From positions 1-64,000 of the forward strand of contig CANOMQ010000011.1 in assembly GCA_947567595.1 (NCBI GenBank): 64,000 bases of DNA. Direction: 5' to 3'. Made by a program: the position numbers and the translations under genes. The DNA comes from an uncultured Lachnospiraceae bacterium. GTDB lineage: Bacteria; Bacillota; Clostridia; Lachnospirales; Lachnospiraceae. Shown here in pieces: positions 1 to 10,173 of the stretch (within the stretch, counting starts at the first letter, position 1; each line of letters begins with the position of its first letter). The notes under the pieces were generated by a model. That model saw only the letters and a list, made by a program, of their open reading frames with translations, did no database searches and was not told the origin of the DNA.

Positions 1-1
1 C

Positions 2-1954
2 TGCTGGCGCTGCGATACGCCGCTGATTTATTATGCGCGTGAGTCGTGGTTTATCAAGATGACGGCGGTAAAGGAGGACTTGGTTCGCAATAACAATACG
101 GTGAACTGGATTCCGGAGTCGATTGGTAAAGGGCGGTTTGGCGACTGGCTTGAGAATATACAGGACTGGGGTATTTCAAGGAACCGTTACTGGGGCACGC
201 CGCTCAATGTGTGGGAATGCGAGTGTGGTCATCAGGAGTGTATCGGCAGCAGGCAGGAGCTTGCCGAGAGAAGTGGCAATCCCGACGCGGCAAAGGTGGA
301 GCTGCACAGACCGTATATTGATGAAGTGACGTTTCAGTGTCCTGACTGCGGGAAGGAAATGCATAGGGTTCCCGAGGTGATTGACTGCTGGTTTGATTCG
401 GGAGCCATGCCGTTTGCGCAGCACCATTATCCGTTTGAGAATAAGGAGCTGTTTGAGCAGCAGTTTCCGGCGCAGTTTATCTCGGAGGCGGTTGACCAGA
501 CGCGTGGGTGGTTCTATTCGCTGATGGCGGAGTCTACACTTTTGTTTAATAAGTCGCCGTATGAGAATGTCATTGTGCTTGGTCATGTGCAGGACGAGAA
601 CGGGCAGAAGATGAGTAAGTCGAAGGGCAACGCGGTTGACCCGTTTGAGGCGCTTGAGACGTATGGTGCGGACGCGATCCGCTGGTATTTTTACATTAAT
701 TCGGCTCCGTGGCTGCCGAACCGTTTTCATGGAAAGGCGGTACAGGAGGGACAGCGCAAGTTTATGGGTACGTTGTGGAATACCTACGCATTCTTTGTGC
801 TTTATGCGAATATTGACCGGTTTGACGCGACGAAATATACGTTGGAGTACGACAAGCTTCCGGTTATGGATAAGTGGCTTTTGTCAAAGCTGAACACGGT
901 GGTCGGCGAGGTTGACAGCAATCTTGAGAATTACCGTATTCCCGAGGCGGCAAGAGCGTTGCAGGAGTTTGTGGACGAGATGAGCAACTGGTATGTGAGA
1001 CGCAGCCGGGAACGTTTTTGGGCGAAGGGCATGGAGCAGGACAAGATTAACGCGTACATGACGCTTTACACCGCGCTTGTGACGATTTCGAAGGCGGCGG
1101 CGCCGATGATTCCGTTTATGACGGAGGATATTTACAGAAATCTTGTTTGCAGCATTGATTCGTCTGCACCGGAAAGCGTGCATTTGTGCGATTTCCCGAC
1201 GGTTGACGAGAAGCTGATTGATAAGCAGCTTGAGGCGGATATGGAAGCACTCTTGAAGACGGTTGTGATGGGGCGTGCGTGCAGGAACACGGCGAACATC
1301 AAGAACAGACAGCCGATTAGCACGATGTTTATCAAGGCGCCGTTTACGCTTGGGGCGTTTTATCAGGAGATTATCGAGGACGAGCTGAATGTCAAGAAGG
1401 TTGTGTTTACGGAAGATGTGCGGGAGTTTACGACGTACACGTTTAAGCCGCAGCTAAAAACGGTTGGTCCCAAATACGGCAAGCAGCTTGGCGGGATTAA
1501 GGAGAAGCTTTCAACGATTGACGGGAATGCGGCGATGGACGAGCTGAAAGCGAACGGTGTTATCGTGCTTGATGTGAACGGAACGGAAGTTCGGCTTGCG
1601 GAGGAGGATTTGCTGATTGACATTTCGCAGAAGGAAGGCTATGTCACGGAGGCGGACAACACGGTGACGGTTGTGCTTGACACCAATCTGACGGACGAGC
1701 TGATTGAGGAAGGCTTTGTTTACGAGGTTATCAGCAAAATTCAGACGATGCGTAAGGAGTCGGATTTTGAGGTGATGGATCATATCAATGTTTACATTAG
1801 CGGGAACGAGCGGATTGCGGACGTGGTTCGGAAGAATGCGGACGCGATTGGGGAGAAGGTTCTTGCGAATGCGATTTCGTATGAGAATGGCGGGAATACG
1901 AAGGAGTGGAATGTGAACGGCGAGAAGGTTGTGATTGGCGTGGAACGGGTTTAA
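2..1954 (+). CDS. ileS: Isoleucine--tRNA ligase, type 2 (3' part; 5' end outside window)
   Basis: Charges tRNA-Ile with isoleucine in the cytoplasm. The reading frame is open from base 2, so an internal ATG at 59 is not the start; about 650 C-terminal residues are present. Visible are the class I KMSKS signature (608-622), the NRYWGTP motif before it, and cysteine pairs (CECGHQEC and CPDC) in the connective-peptide region. Motifs such as CWRCDTPLIYYARESWF and the long C-terminal anticodon-binding region resemble the eukaryote/archaeon-like type 2 IleS common in Clostridia; that clade is known to be less sensitive to mupirocin, though resistance here is only inferred. The gene is followed directly by an intrinsic terminator, so it ends its transcription unit. 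Confidence 0.95.
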   Translation, partial: CWRCDTPLIYYARESWFIKMTAVKEDLVRNNNTVNWIPESIGKGRFGDWLENIQDWGISRNRYWGTPLNVWECECGHQECIGSRQELAERSGNPDAAKVELHRPYIDEVTFQCPDCGKEMHRVPEVIDCWFDSGAMPFAQHHYPFENKELFEQQFPAQFISEAVDQTRGWFYSLMAESTLLFNKSPYENVIVLGHVQDENGQKMSKSKGNAVDPFEALETYGADAIRWYFYINSAPWLPNRFHGKAVQEGQRKFMGTLWNTYAFFVLYANIDRFDATKYTLEYDKLPVMDKWLLSKLNTVVGEVDSNLENYRIPEAARALQEFVDEMSNWYVRRSRERFWAKGMEQDKINAYMTLYTALVTISKAAAPMIPFMTEDIYRNLVCSIDSSAPESVHLCDFPTVDEKLIDKQLEADMEALLKTVVMGRACRNTANIKNRQPISTMFIKAPFTLGAFYQEIIEDELNVKKVVFTEDVREFTTYTFKPQLKTVGPKYGKQLGGIKEKLSTIDGNAAMDELKANGVIVLDVNGTEVRLAEEDLLIDISQKEGYVTEADNTVTVVLDTNLTDELIEEGFVYEVISKIQTMRKESDFEVMDHINVYISGNERIADVVRKNADAIGEKVLANAISYENGGNTKEWNVNGEKVVIGVERV

Positions 1955-1958
1955 ATAG

Positions 1959-2003
1959 AAATCCCACATGCGGTAGTTGGCTGCATGTGGGATTTCATTT
2001 TTT
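1959..2003 (+). terminator. Intrinsic terminator after ileS
   Basis: A 13-bp perfect stem (1959-1971 with 1983-1995, core ATCCCACATGC) with an 11-nt loop is followed by CATTTTTT. It starts five bases after the ileS stop codon. Confidence 0.85.
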
Positions 2004-2237
2004 CATAGGAAATTGCATCAATTGTAATGTCATTTGAAAAATTATTTTGCGATGTTGATAATTGTCTTTCCTGTTTTTTCCTGAAGGAAATTGGAAAAAT
2101 CGCGAAACATAACCTGATCCTCAATAAAGCTCGGTTCAATTATAGCAAGATGCACAAAAGATGTAAAGTAAAGATAAATCTGTGTACAAATTTAAACAAT
2201 GGTTAAATAATTTAATTTCAATTTAATAGACAGTCAA

Positions 2238-2266
2238 TTGTTATATGCTGCAAAATTTGTTATGCT
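2238..2266 (+). promoter_or_regulatory. Sigma-A-like promoter of the XRE regulator
   Basis: TTGTTA (2238-2243), 17-bp spacer, TATGCT (2261-2266). The rest of the intergenic stretch 2004-2327 is AT-rich and holds nothing else recognised. The promoter lies inside what would be an upstream extension of the reading frame, which supports the internal ATG at 2328 as the true start. Confidence 0.5.
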
Positions 2267-2327
2267 ATCAGTAAACATTTGTACGCAGTTTAGTGTAAAT
2301 TTTCAGACATATAGGGAGGAAAAAAGC

Positions 2328-3368
2328 ATGGAGATTGGGAAGGTAATCAGGACATATCGAAAAAAGAAGGAACTGACGCAGGAGGAGATGGCGAGCAGGC
2401 TGGGTGTCACGACGCCTGCAGTCAATAAGTGGGAGAAGGGCGTCTCACAGCCGGATATTGGGTTGCTTGCGCCGATTGCCCGGCTGCTGGATATCTCATT
2501 GGATGAATTGCTATCATTTCATGAAGAACTTTCCGATGAGGAAATTAATGCGATTATCAAGGAGCTTGATGCGAAGCTGGAAACGGAGACTTATGCTGCG
2601 GTTTTTCAGTGGGCAGAAAACATATTGCATGAATATCCAAACTGTAATCAGCTTATTTGGCAGGTTGCACTTGTTTTGGATGTTGGACGCATGAGAAGGA
2701 AAGCAGAAAATACAGAGCAGTACGCGGAGCCCATTAATCGCTATTATCAAATGGTACTGGAGGATGAAAACCCGCAAGTACAGAAGAACGCAGCAGATTC
2801 GCTGTTTGGGTTTTATGTCAGAAAAGGGGAATATGATAAAGCGGAGACATATTTGCAGTATTTTTCAGAAGATGATCCAATACGCAAATTGAAGCAGGCG
2901 GAAATTTATAGACATAAGGGAATGGAAGCGGATGCCTGTAAGCTGTATGAACAGCTACTGTTTTCGGGATATCAGATTTTAAATCAAGTCCTAAGTGTAT
3001 TTTACTTATTTTCAATGGAAAAAAAAGACTATGTGAGGGCAAAAGCATATTTGGATAAGCAAAGCGAAATGGCGCGGACGTTTGAGATGGGAAGGTACAA
3101 TGAAGTATCGGGATATCTTGACTTTGCCGTCAGTCAAAAGAATGTGGGGGAAACGATTCAAATTATAAAAGAAATCATGTCGAGCGTGGAAACGATAGAA
3201 GATTATGCAAAATCGTTTTTGTTTGAGCATATGGGCTTTCGGCAGGTAGAGCAGTCTTTTTATGATAAGATTAAAAGGAATTTGCTGGACTGTTTTAAAA
3301 ATGATGAAAGTCTTGCGTATATGAAAGGATGTGAGGAGTGGGCGCGGATTTTGGAAGGGGAGGATTAA
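2328..3368 (+). CDS. XRE-family transcriptional regulator with TPR-like C-terminal region
   Basis: Probable DNA-binding regulator of 346 residues. The N-terminal 65 residues are a Cro/CI-type helix-turn-helix: IRTYRKKKELTQEEMA, then the recognition helix around TTPAVNKWEKG and SQPDI. The remainder (about residues 80-340) is predominantly helical with repeated aromatic and charged helices, reminiscent of the TPR sensor half of many Firmicute XRE regulators, which often bind peptides; ligand and targets are unknown. The start at 2328 is chosen because AGGGAGG lies 8-14 bases upstream; a longer frame back to 2238 lacks a ribosome site and would overlap the promoter. It stands alone, downstream of the ileS terminator and convergent with the Abi gene. 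Confidence 0.8.
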   Translation: MEIGKVIRTYRKKKELTQEEMASRLGVTTPAVNKWEKGVSQPDIGLLAPIARLLDISLDELLSFHEELSDEEINAIIKELDAKLETETYAAVFQWAENILHEYPNCNQLIWQVALVLDVGRMRRKAENTEQYAEPINRYYQMVLEDENPQVQKNAADSLFGFYVRKGEYDKAETYLQYFSEDDPIRKLKQAEIYRHKGMEADACKLYEQLLFSGYQILNQVLSVFYLFSMEKKDYVRAKAYLDKQSEMARTFEMGRYNEVSGYLDFAVSQKNVGETIQIIKEIMSSVETIEDYAKSFLFEHMGFRQVEQSFYDKIKRNLLDCFKNDESLAYMKGCEEWARILEGED

Positions 3369-3404
3369 CATTCGCTGATTGTTTGGTGTATATTGTAGGT
3401 ACTC

Positions 3405-4343
3405 TTATCGTTTATATCGGGTAATATTCTCCCAATTTTGTGGAAATCCCATATGTTTCAGCAATTCTGATTTTGTTAATCTGTTGCTGGATTTAAAATA
3501 TTGTTTTATGATACACACAAGATTTTTCTTAAATGTTAAAAAATCGTTTTGGGGCAAAAGGTACCGGAATGCAATGACTAAGCTGAACAAATCCCTTTTT
3601 CCATAAATATACTGTGTTCCAGTCTGCGGGATATTTAATTTTTTATGTAATATTGTATTTGGTATTTCAGAATGTGCATAGGCGGAGAATAATCTCTCAT
3701 TATGGGCACAGATATTTCGGAACATAACAAGGACTTTCAGATATTGTTCCAATTCTCTTTCATTCACATTGATAAAGTTATGGCTGACCTTGCTTCTGAT
3801 ATGATGGCTGGACAAAGCATATAAATTTGATATATTACCCATAGTCAAAGCATTGACTAAAATTTTTAAAGGAACATTTCCTTTTATGATTCTATGGTGA
3901 TTGATATAGGCATGCTGTGTGTTGTGAATGGTATTTTGCAAAATCGTAATGAGTTTGTTGATTTTTGGTACATTTTTGGGAGTGTTATTATAGTTATTGA
4001 TTTTTAAATACTCGGATTGGCTGTTCCCAAAAGTCTCTGTAAATGCATATGCAATCGAAACTGCTATTTTTCGTTCAACTTGGCATAAATAAGGAAGAAA
4101 CAATTTTTTTAACTGCACATCGAACTGATATAGGGAATAAATGTCTTCAAAAGTGGTACTGTTGATAAATTGTCTTGTATTGGTATCTATAAAAGGTGAC
4201 TTATAGCCTCCTATGATGTTGAAATACCCATATTCCTTTAAAATGGTTTCTGCAAATTGTGTATCGTTGATGATTAAATGCTTGTCGTTTTTTAACTTAT
4301 TGATTAATTGCTGATTGGTTTGGAATGCTTCAATGATAGCCAT
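3405..4343 (-). CDS. Abi_2 (AbiD/AbiF-like) HEPN abortive-infection protein
   Basis: A 312-residue protein of the Abi_2 family, known from lactococcal phage-abortive systems and related to HEPN ribonucleases. The N-terminal region has the family YGYFNIIGGYKSPF-type motif (about residues 38-51) and the centre carries R-N-I-C-A-H (Rx4H), the catalytic signature of HEPN RNases, followed by NERLF. The length is usual for the family. GC content is clearly lower than in its neighbours, suggesting acquisition. It is transcribed alone, and just upstream lies a separate short transcription unit (promoter plus hairpins plus terminator, 4364-4466). AbiF-type genes are known to be associated with a structured upstream RNA, so a toxin/RNA pair is inferred. 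Target RNA and trigger cannot be read from the sequence. Confidence 0.8.
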   Translation of the reverse strand: MAIIEAFQTNQQLINKLKNDKHLIINDTQFAETILKEYGYFNIIGGYKSPFIDTNTRQFINSTTFEDIYSLYQFDVQLKKLFLPYLCQVERKIAVSIAYAFTETFGNSQSEYLKINNYNNTPKNVPKINKLITILQNTIHNTQHAYINHHRIIKGNVPLKILVNALTMGNISNLYALSSHHIRSKVSHNFINVNERELEQYLKVLVMFRNICAHNERLFSAYAHSEIPNTILHKKLNIPQTGTQYIYGKRDLFSLVIAFRYLLPQNDFLTFKKNLVCIIKQYFKSSNRLTKSELLKHMGFPQNWENITRYKR

Positions 4344-4363
4344 AATATGATACCTCTTATAGT

Positions 4364-4431
4364 AAAAAAGAGAACCCCGCAGGGCTCTCCCTCGGTCTCA
4401 GGCATCTCAAGTTTCTGAAACCTTATCCATT
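4364..4431 (-). ncRNA. Short structured RNA upstream of the Abi_2 gene (abiF-RNA-like candidate)
   Basis: Between the Abi_2 start and an upstream promoter lies a roughly 68-nt unit. It folds into an 8-bp stem (GGUUUCAG at 4422-4415 with CUGAGACC at 4401-4394, one G-U) with a 13-nt loop, then a GC-rich 8-bp terminator stem (GAGAGCCC / GGGUUCUC, loop UGCG, 4389-4370) followed by six U. Transcription from the promoter should therefore end about 20 bases before the Abi_2 ATG. Seen: promoter, stems and U tract. Known: an abiF RNA motif occurs upstream of such genes. Inferred: this is an example, possibly an RNA antitoxin. The alternative is a leader attenuator controlling read-through into the gene. 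Confidence 0.65.
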
Positions 4432-4437
4432 AGTTAG

Positions 4438-4466
4438 AATATAACAATAAAAAACAATTTTGTCAA
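4438..4466 (-). promoter_or_regulatory. Strong sigma-A promoter of the Abi-linked RNA
   Basis: On the minus strand: consensus TTGACA (4466-4461), exactly 17-bp spacer, TATATT (4443-4438). The predicted start is near 4431. The near-consensus strength contrasts with the immediate terminator downstream and suggests that the short RNA itself is the main product. Confidence 0.75.
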
Positions 4467-4554
4467 TCATTTTTTATTCGTTTTCTAACCACTTATATTA
4501 TATGCAGTAACAGCGCTGTCATGCATAATTGAATGTGCAAAAATGATTTGATTG

Positions 4555-5841
4555 TTACATCGTAGTTTCCACCCCATTTAAGTTAACATGCTCATTTTCT
4601 TCCATCGGAATCAGCAGATACTTCTGACCATCTATGGTCTGCGCCTTGACCTGCTGCGCTTTATCCGGTTTCATGCGCAGAAAGACCTCCGCCCAGTTTT
4701 TCGCCTCCTCGGGGTCTAGCGGTGCCTCCATTTTTACAAGTGTTTCAATCTGTTCTGCCTTTTCCAAATTTTCCTGCTTGAGCGTGGCAACTTCCTCAAG
4801 CAGCTTAAATTCTTTCTTTTCTTTATTGTTCTTCTCAATCGCCTTCTCATTCACAAGGTTTCGCACCGCAGGCGGCTGGTCGCTGAATTCTTCCGTGATA
4901 TGGCTCTGAATTAGAGCAACGGTAGCGTCAGGAATTTCTTTGTCGGAAAGTACATCTTTTATCATTTCCGCAGTCAGCGTCAACTCCTCCGGCTCAAGCA
5001 CGACCAAATCCTCCATCGCAGCCTCATGTTCTTCTACAATATCATTCAACTTTTCCTGAATATCAATCAGCATTCCATCGCTGTCCTCAATAATCGGGGC
5101 AATGGCGGATTTGACAATGCTGCCAAACGCATTCTGCTCCTCCGTCGCCGTGCGCTTTGCGCCGCACCCAAGCGCCGTTTCAATAAAATCCCTGTGCGAG
5201 TCCTTTGCGTCGCGTACATAGTATGTAAGTGAGTGGACATCAGCGGAGCGCTCCGCAAATGACGGAAACAGAAATCCCACGTCGGGCATTCCGACCACCC
5301 TGTCCTGAATGCGCACGCCGATACGGTTCTCGTCCTCACGGTAGCCAAGCCCCGGCTTGGAGAGATTGACAGGGCAGATGGCGCATAGAAGGTAGTCAAA
5401 AACTTCCTCTGACTCGTCGATTTTCAGGTCGTCATTCGTCTTTGTCATCACGTCGTAGGCGTCATGGAAAATTAAAATCAGATAGTTTCCGACGTAATCA
5501 TAATTTTCAATAATCATATCGTACAAATGTTCAAGAAGCTCGGGATTTTTCAGACCGCTCTCGCGCAGCCCGAGCAGGTATTGCTGCCGTCCGCCGCTTT
5601 CCTCTTCGCTTTTTTCGAATTTAAGTTCAAGCAGATTGTTGCCAATCGTGCCGGAAAGCGCCTTTTTTGCAATATCCAGATATTTGTAAAATTCCGCGTC
5701 GTCTAAATTCAGGAACGTTTCGTTCAGCTCCACGACTTTATTTTTATTCGAGTCCACATAACAGCCGCACATGCGCGTGATGGTGCAGGATTCTTTTTTG
5801 AAGCGGCGTTTTAGCTCTAAGATGTCACGGTTTCTAAGCAT
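4555..5841 (-). CDS. DUF4317 family protein
   Basis: A 428-residue soluble protein matching the DUF4317 family of Clostridia (N-terminus MLRNRDILELKRRFKKE, then CGCYVDSNKNK). No signal peptide, membrane segment or recognised catalytic motif is visible. The C-terminal third is a charged, helical, partly coiled-coil stretch (about residues 325-380) after an acidic segment. The family has no assigned function as far as I know. It is a single gene oriented with pyrG, with 214 bases between the two; the ribosome site AAAGGAGG precedes the ATG. Confidence 0.75.
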   Translation of the reverse strand: MLRNRDILELKRRFKKESCTITRMCGCYVDSNKNKVVELNETFLNLDDAEFYKYLDIAKKALSGTIGNNLLELKFEKSEEESGGRQQYLLGLRESGLKNPELLEHLYDMIIENYDYVGNYLILIFHDAYDVMTKTNDDLKIDESEEVFDYLLCAICPVNLSKPGLGYREDENRIGVRIQDRVVGMPDVGFLFPSFAERSADVHSLTYYVRDAKDSHRDFIETALGCGAKRTATEEQNAFGSIVKSAIAPIIEDSDGMLIDIQEKLNDIVEEHEAAMEDLVVLEPEELTLTAEMIKDVLSDKEIPDATVALIQSHITEEFSDQPPAVRNLVNEKAIEKNNKEKKEFKLLEEVATLKQENLEKAEQIETLVKMEAPLDPEEAKNWAEVFLRMKPDKAQQVKAQTIDGQKYLLIPMEENEHVNLNGVETTM

Positions 5842-6055
5842 ATGTATCCTCCTTTGTCAAAAATGAGGAAGATTGCGCTTCCCCAATGTAACAGTTCAGC
5901 CTTCGGTGGTTGCGTAAATTTACCATCGGATTGTTACGTTCCAATATCACATCGGATCAATCGTATGAAAAACCCGTTTCAGTCCGCCATCTGTGTACAT
6001 AAACGCAAGCTGCGGACGCAGCAGTCTGCCGTTCCTATGCCCTGCAATTTTTTCC

Positions 6056-7663
6056 CTACTTATTTTTATAAGCAATCGCCGCTTCCACAAGCCCCTTAAA
6101 CAATGGGTGCGGTCTGTTTGGGCGGCTCTTTAGCTCGGGGTGCGCCTGCGTTGCGAGGAAGAACGGGTGTGCGGGAATTTCAATCATTTCCACAATCCGC
6201 CCGTCAGGAGAAAGCCCTGATAAGAGCATTCCCTTCTCCGAAAGCACATTCCGGTAATCATTGTTCACCTCATAACGGTGCCTGTGACGCTCATGGATAA
6301 CCTCACTGCCGTAAAGCTGATACGCCTTTGAAGACGTGTCAAGATGGCACTCATAAGAGCCAAGCCGCAGCGTGCCGCCAATATCTTCCACACCATTTTG
6401 GTCGGGCATGAGCGCGATAACAGGGTGAATGGTGTTGGGGTCAAGCTCAATGCTGTGCGCGTCGTTGTAGCCGACCACGTTCCGGACATACTCCACAATC
6501 GATAACTGCATTCCAAGACAAAGCCCGAGGAACGGGATATTATGTTCCCGCGCGTAGCGGATTGCGTCAATCATGCCCTCAATGCCCCTGTCGCCAAAGC
6601 CGCCGGGCACAAGGACGCCGTCAACGTCACACAAAACTTCTGCCACGTTTTCCGCGTTCACCTGCTCCGAGTCAATCCACTTGATGTTGACCGTCGCGCG
6701 CTGCGGAATGCCGCCGTGCTTTAACGCCTCGACTACGCTGATGTAGGCGTCATGAAGCTGGGTATATTTCCCGACAAGCGCGATGTTGACCTCCTGCGTG
6801 GGGGATTTGAGGTTGTCCACCATTTTTGCCCATTCCTCCAAATCAGGCTCGGGGCATTTTAAATGAAGGCATTCGCAGGCAACCTCTGCCAAATGCTCCC
6901 GCTCCATTGCAAGCGGCGCCTCGTAAAGGTACTCCACGTCGAGATTTTGCAGCACATGGGAGGCGGGGACATTGCAAAACAGTGCGATTTTGTCCTTAAT
7001 CCCATGGTCGAGCGCATGTTCGCTGCGGCAGACAATGATGTCGGGCTGGATTCCCATTCCCTGCAGCTCCTTGACGCTTGCCTGCGTCGGTTTTGTTTTC
7101 ATTTCCTGTGAAGCGCTCAGATACGGAATGAGCGTTACATGGATTAAAATCGCGTTTTCGTGTCCGACCTCGTGCTGGAATTGTCGGATGGACTCCAAAA
7201 ACGGCTGGCTTTCAATATCGCCGACCGTGCCGCCGACCTCGATAATGGCTATGCGCATGTCGGGGTCAGTGAAATTCCGGTAAAAGCGGCTCTTGATTTC
7301 GTTGGTGATGTGCGGGATTACCTGCACGGTTCCGCCCCCGTAATCGCCGCGCCGTTCCTTTTGCAGGACGCTCCAGTAAACCTTTCCGGTCGTGACGTTG
7401 GAATTTTTGTCAAGGCTTTCATCAATGAAACGCTCATAGTGACCTAAGTCAAGGTCTGTTTCCGCGCCATCGTCCGTGACAAAAACTTCCCCGTGCTGAA
7501 TGGGGTTCATGGTGCCGGGATCGATGTTGATATATGGATCAAACTTTTGCATTGTGACTTTGTAGCCTCTTGCCTTTAAAAGCCTGCCGAGCGATGCGGC
7601 TGTAATTCCCTTCCCAAGTCCTGAAACGACGCCGCCGGTTACAAATACATATTTAACGGGCAT
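6056..7663 (-). CDS. pyrG: CTP synthase (glutamine hydrolysing)
   Basis: Converts UTP to CTP using ATP and glutamine; last step of pyrimidine nucleotide synthesis. About 535 residues, the usual length. The N-terminal synthetase domain begins [15 protein letters not shown] (P-loop-like), and the class I glutamine amidotransferase domain has PGGFGDRG, the nucleophile context GLCLGMQ and the terminal HPELKSRP. The start at 7663 (MPVKYVF) matches family N-termini, with GGAAAGG about 12 bases upstream; an in-frame ATG at 7684 would add seven residues. A sigma-A promoter lies upstream at 7746-7774. It is transcribed away from ftsH. Confidence 0.96.
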   Translation of the reverse strand: MPVKYVFVTGGVVSGLGKGITAASLGRLLKARGYKVTMQKFDPYINIDPGTMNPIQHGEVFVTDDGAETDLDLGHYERFIDESLDKNSNVTTGKVYWSVLQKERRGDYGGGTVQVIPHITNEIKSRFYRNFTDPDMRIAIIEVGGTVGDIESQPFLESIRQFQHEVGHENAILIHVTLIPYLSASQEMKTKPTQASVKELQGMGIQPDIIVCRSEHALDHGIKDKIALFCNVPASHVLQNLDVEYLYEAPLAMEREHLAEVACECLHLKCPEPDLEEWAKMVDNLKSPTQEVNIALVGKYTQLHDAYISVVEALKHGGIPQRATVNIKWIDSEQVNAENVAEVLCDVDGVLVPGGFGDRGIEGMIDAIRYAREHNIPFLGLCLGMQLSIVEYVRNVVGYNDAHSIELDPNTIHPVIALMPDQNGVEDIGGTLRLGSYECHLDTSSKAYQLYGSEVIHERHRHRYEVNNDYRNVLSEKGMLLSGLSPDGRIVEMIEIPAHPFFLATQAHPELKSRPNRPHPLFKGLVEAAIAYKNK

Positions 7664-7745
7664 GATACACATTTTCCTTTCCATTACATTATTTTAGTTT
7701 TATTTCATAAAGAAATTATTGATTTATAAATGGATTATCTTTATA

Positions 7746-7774
7746 ATTATACTTGATTTGTTAAAAATATTCAA
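7746..7774 (-). promoter_or_regulatory. pyrG promoter
   Basis: On the minus strand TTGAAT (7774-7769), 17-bp spacer, TATAAT (7751-7746), leaving a leader of about 75 bases before the pyrG start. No terminator-like hairpin was seen in the leader. Confidence 0.6.
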
Positions 7775-7845
7775 TACAGGTTAGCAATTATAGAAAGGGA
7801 TTACTGGATTAAAGCAAACAGTAACAGAAGGGTTTTCAATAAATC

Positions 7846-10173
7846 ATGGATAATAATCAATTTAACAATCATGATAACAACGGCGGTCATGGCAATGGGA
7901 ATGGCGGCGGCGGGAACAACGGAAAGGATCCGAGAAGGCAAAGCCTGATTATCATGCTCGTGGCAGCAGTGCTTTCCCTGTTTTTCGTAAGCTATCTGAC
8001 CAAGGTCGTGACCGGCGCTACGAACAGGGAGATTACCTATAATGAATTTATCAAGCTGGTTGACAGCGATTCGGTTGAGAGCGTGAAAATCGAGACAGGG
8101 CAGCTTGTTATCACGCCAAAGGTCAAGGAGTCGAGCGATAAGCTGCTATCGTACTATCAGCCGACGATAACGTATGTGACGGGAAAGGTTGAGGACGACG
8201 ACACGCTGACGAAGCGTCTGCTGGACGCGGGCGTGGAGGTGAAGGGCTCGCTTCCCGACCGTTCGGGCATTATCATTTCCTTATTATATTATGCAGTCCT
8301 TGCGCTCATGATGTGGGGCTTTTTGAGCATGATTTTTCGAAAGGTCTCCGGCGGCGGAGGGGCGTTCAGCATGGGAAAGAGCAATGCGAAGGTCTATGTA
8401 CAGAAGGAAACGGGCATTACGTTTCGCGACGTTGCGGGAGAGGACGAGGCGAAGGAGTCACTGCAGGAGGTGGTCGATTTCCTGCATAATCCCGGGAAAT
8501 ACGCCAAAATCGGTGCGAAGCTGCCAAAGGGCGCGCTGCTTGTAGGTCCTCCCGGAACGGGTAAGACCATGCTTGCGAAGGCGGTGGCAGGTGAGGCGCA
8601 TGTGCCGTTTTTCTCGCTGGCGGGTTCGGATTTTATTGAGCTTTACGTGGGCGTAGGTGCGTCGCGTGTGCGTGATTTGTTTAAAGAGGCGGAAAAAAAT
8701 GCGCCTTGTATTGTTTTTATTGACGAGATTGACGCGATTGGTAGGAGCCGTGACTCGAAATACGGCGGTGGAAATGAGGAGCGGGAACAGACGCTGAACC
8801 AGTTGTTGTCGGAGATGGACGGCTTTGACGGCAAGAAGGGCATTATCATTTTGGCGGCGACGAACCGCCCTGAGATTTTGGATAAGGCACTGCTTCGTCC
8901 GGGGCGTTTTGACAGGCGGATTATCGTGGATAAGCCGGACTTGAAGGGGCGTGTCAATATTTTAAAGGTGCATGCAAAAGATGTGCTGATGGACGAGACG
9001 GTTGATTTGGACGCAATCGCGCTTGCGACAAGCGGTGCGGTCGGCGCGGACCTTGCGAATATGATTAACGAGGCGGCAATCAACGCCGTGAAGGAAGGCA
9101 GGGAGTTTGTCAGTCAGAAGGATTTGTTCAATGCGGTTGAGGTCGTGCTTGTGGGCAAGGAGAAAAAAGACCGCATTATGAGCAAGGAGGAGCGCAAGAT
9201 TGTGTCTTACCACGAGGTCGGTCATGCGCTGATTAGTGCGCTGCAAAAGAACTCGGAGCCGGTGCAGAAGATTACGATTGTGCCGCGTACAATGGGTGCG
9301 CTTGGGTATGTCATGCATGTGCCGGAGGACGAAAAGTATTTGAACTCCAAGGCGGAGCTGCACGATATGATTGTAGGGCTTTTGGGCGGTCGTGCCGCGG
9401 AGGAGATTATGTTCGACACGGTGACGACGGGTGCGGCGAATGATATTGAGCGGGCTACGAACATTGCGCGGTCGATGGTGACAAGATATGGTATGAGCGA
9501 GAAGTTCGGACTGATGGGGCTTGCGACGGTGGAGAGCCAGTACCTTGACAGCACCAGTACGCTCAACTGTGCGGAAAATACGGCGGCGGAGATTGACGCG
9601 GAGGTCATGAAAATCCTGAAGGAGGCTTATGACGAGGCACTTGCCTTGCTGTGCGACAATAAGGACGTTATGGACAAGATTGCGGCGTATCTGATTGAGA
9701 AGGAGACGATTACGGGCAAGGAGTTTATGAAGATTTACCGCGAGGAGAAGGGACTGCCGGAGCCGGAGGAGAAAAAGCCGGAGGACGCGCAGGAGAAGTC
9801 TTCGGAGGAGAAATCAGGGCAGGAGGAGTCTTCGCAGGAAGCGTCTGCTGTCGCGCCGGATACGGAGAGCGGGAAGGGGCAGACGGAAGGCTTGCAGGAG
9901 CCGCAATCTTCGCAGGAGAATGAGCCGAAGGTGCCAAGTGCGCAGGAGCTTCGGGATTTTACACCGCAGCAGCCTGTTTTCCAAATTCCGGGGTATGCGC
10001 AGAACGAACAGAATGCACAGAACACACAAAACGGACAGAACCGTTCCGCACAGGGGCAGCAGGAAAACGAGCGGCAGGATAATGAGGAGCAGAATGTTAA
10101 AAATCAGACAAACGGTGAGGGCGGCGAGAAATCACGGTTTGGCTCGGCTTGGGACAGGAATGTAAATGGATGA
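7846..10173 (+). CDS. ftsH: ATP-dependent zinc metalloprotease FtsH with long polar C-terminal tail
   Basis: Membrane-anchored AAA+ protease for quality control of membrane and regulatory proteins. 775 residues: a short Gly/Asn-rich N-terminus, a first membrane segment (about 34-55), an extracytoplasmic domain, a second membrane segment (about 142-160), then Walker A GPPGTGKT (234-241), Walker B IVFIDEID, and the zinc site HEVGH (456-460). After the protease domain (about residue 640) there is a 135-residue low-complexity tail rich in Glu, Gln, Ser and Asn, longer than in most FtsH. The stop overlaps the uvrC start by 8 bases, implying coupled translation. Confidence 0.97.
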   Translation: MDNNQFNNHDNNGGHGNGNGGGGNNGKDPRRQSLIIMLVAAVLSLFFVSYLTKVVTGATNREITYNEFIKLVDSDSVESVKIETGQLVITPKVKESSDKLLSYYQPTITYVTGKVEDDDTLTKRLLDAGVEVKGSLPDRSGIIISLLYYAVLALMMWGFLSMIFRKVSGGGGAFSMGKSNAKVYVQKETGITFRDVAGEDEAKESLQEVVDFLHNPGKYAKIGAKLPKGALLVGPPGTGKTMLAKAVAGEAHVPFFSLAGSDFIELYVGVGASRVRDLFKEAEKNAPCIVFIDEIDAIGRSRDSKYGGGNEEREQTLNQLLSEMDGFDGKKGIIILAATNRPEILDKALLRPGRFDRRIIVDKPDLKGRVNILKVHAKDVLMDETVDLDAIALATSGAVGADLANMINEAAINAVKEGREFVSQKDLFNAVEVVLVGKEKKDRIMSKEERKIVSYHEVGHALISALQKNSEPVQKITIVPRTMGALGYVMHVPEDEKYLNSKAELHDMIVGLLGGRAAEEIMFDTVTTGAANDIERATNIARSMVTRYGMSEKFGLMGLATVESQYLDSTSTLNCAENTAAEIDAEVMKILKEAYDEALALLCDNKDVMDKIAAYLIEKETITGKEFMKIYREEKGLPEPEEKKPEDAQEKSSEEKSGQEESSQEASAVAPDTESGKGQTEGLQEPQSSQENEPKVPSAQELRDFTPQQPVFQIPGYAQNEQNAQNTQNGQNRSAQGQQENERQDNEEQNVKNQTNGEGGEKSRFGSAWDRNVNG

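Noticed and set aside
2238-2327. N-terminal extension of the XRE regulator
   Set aside because: It overlaps a promoter-like sequence and has no ribosome site, whereas AGGGAGG precedes ATG 2328.
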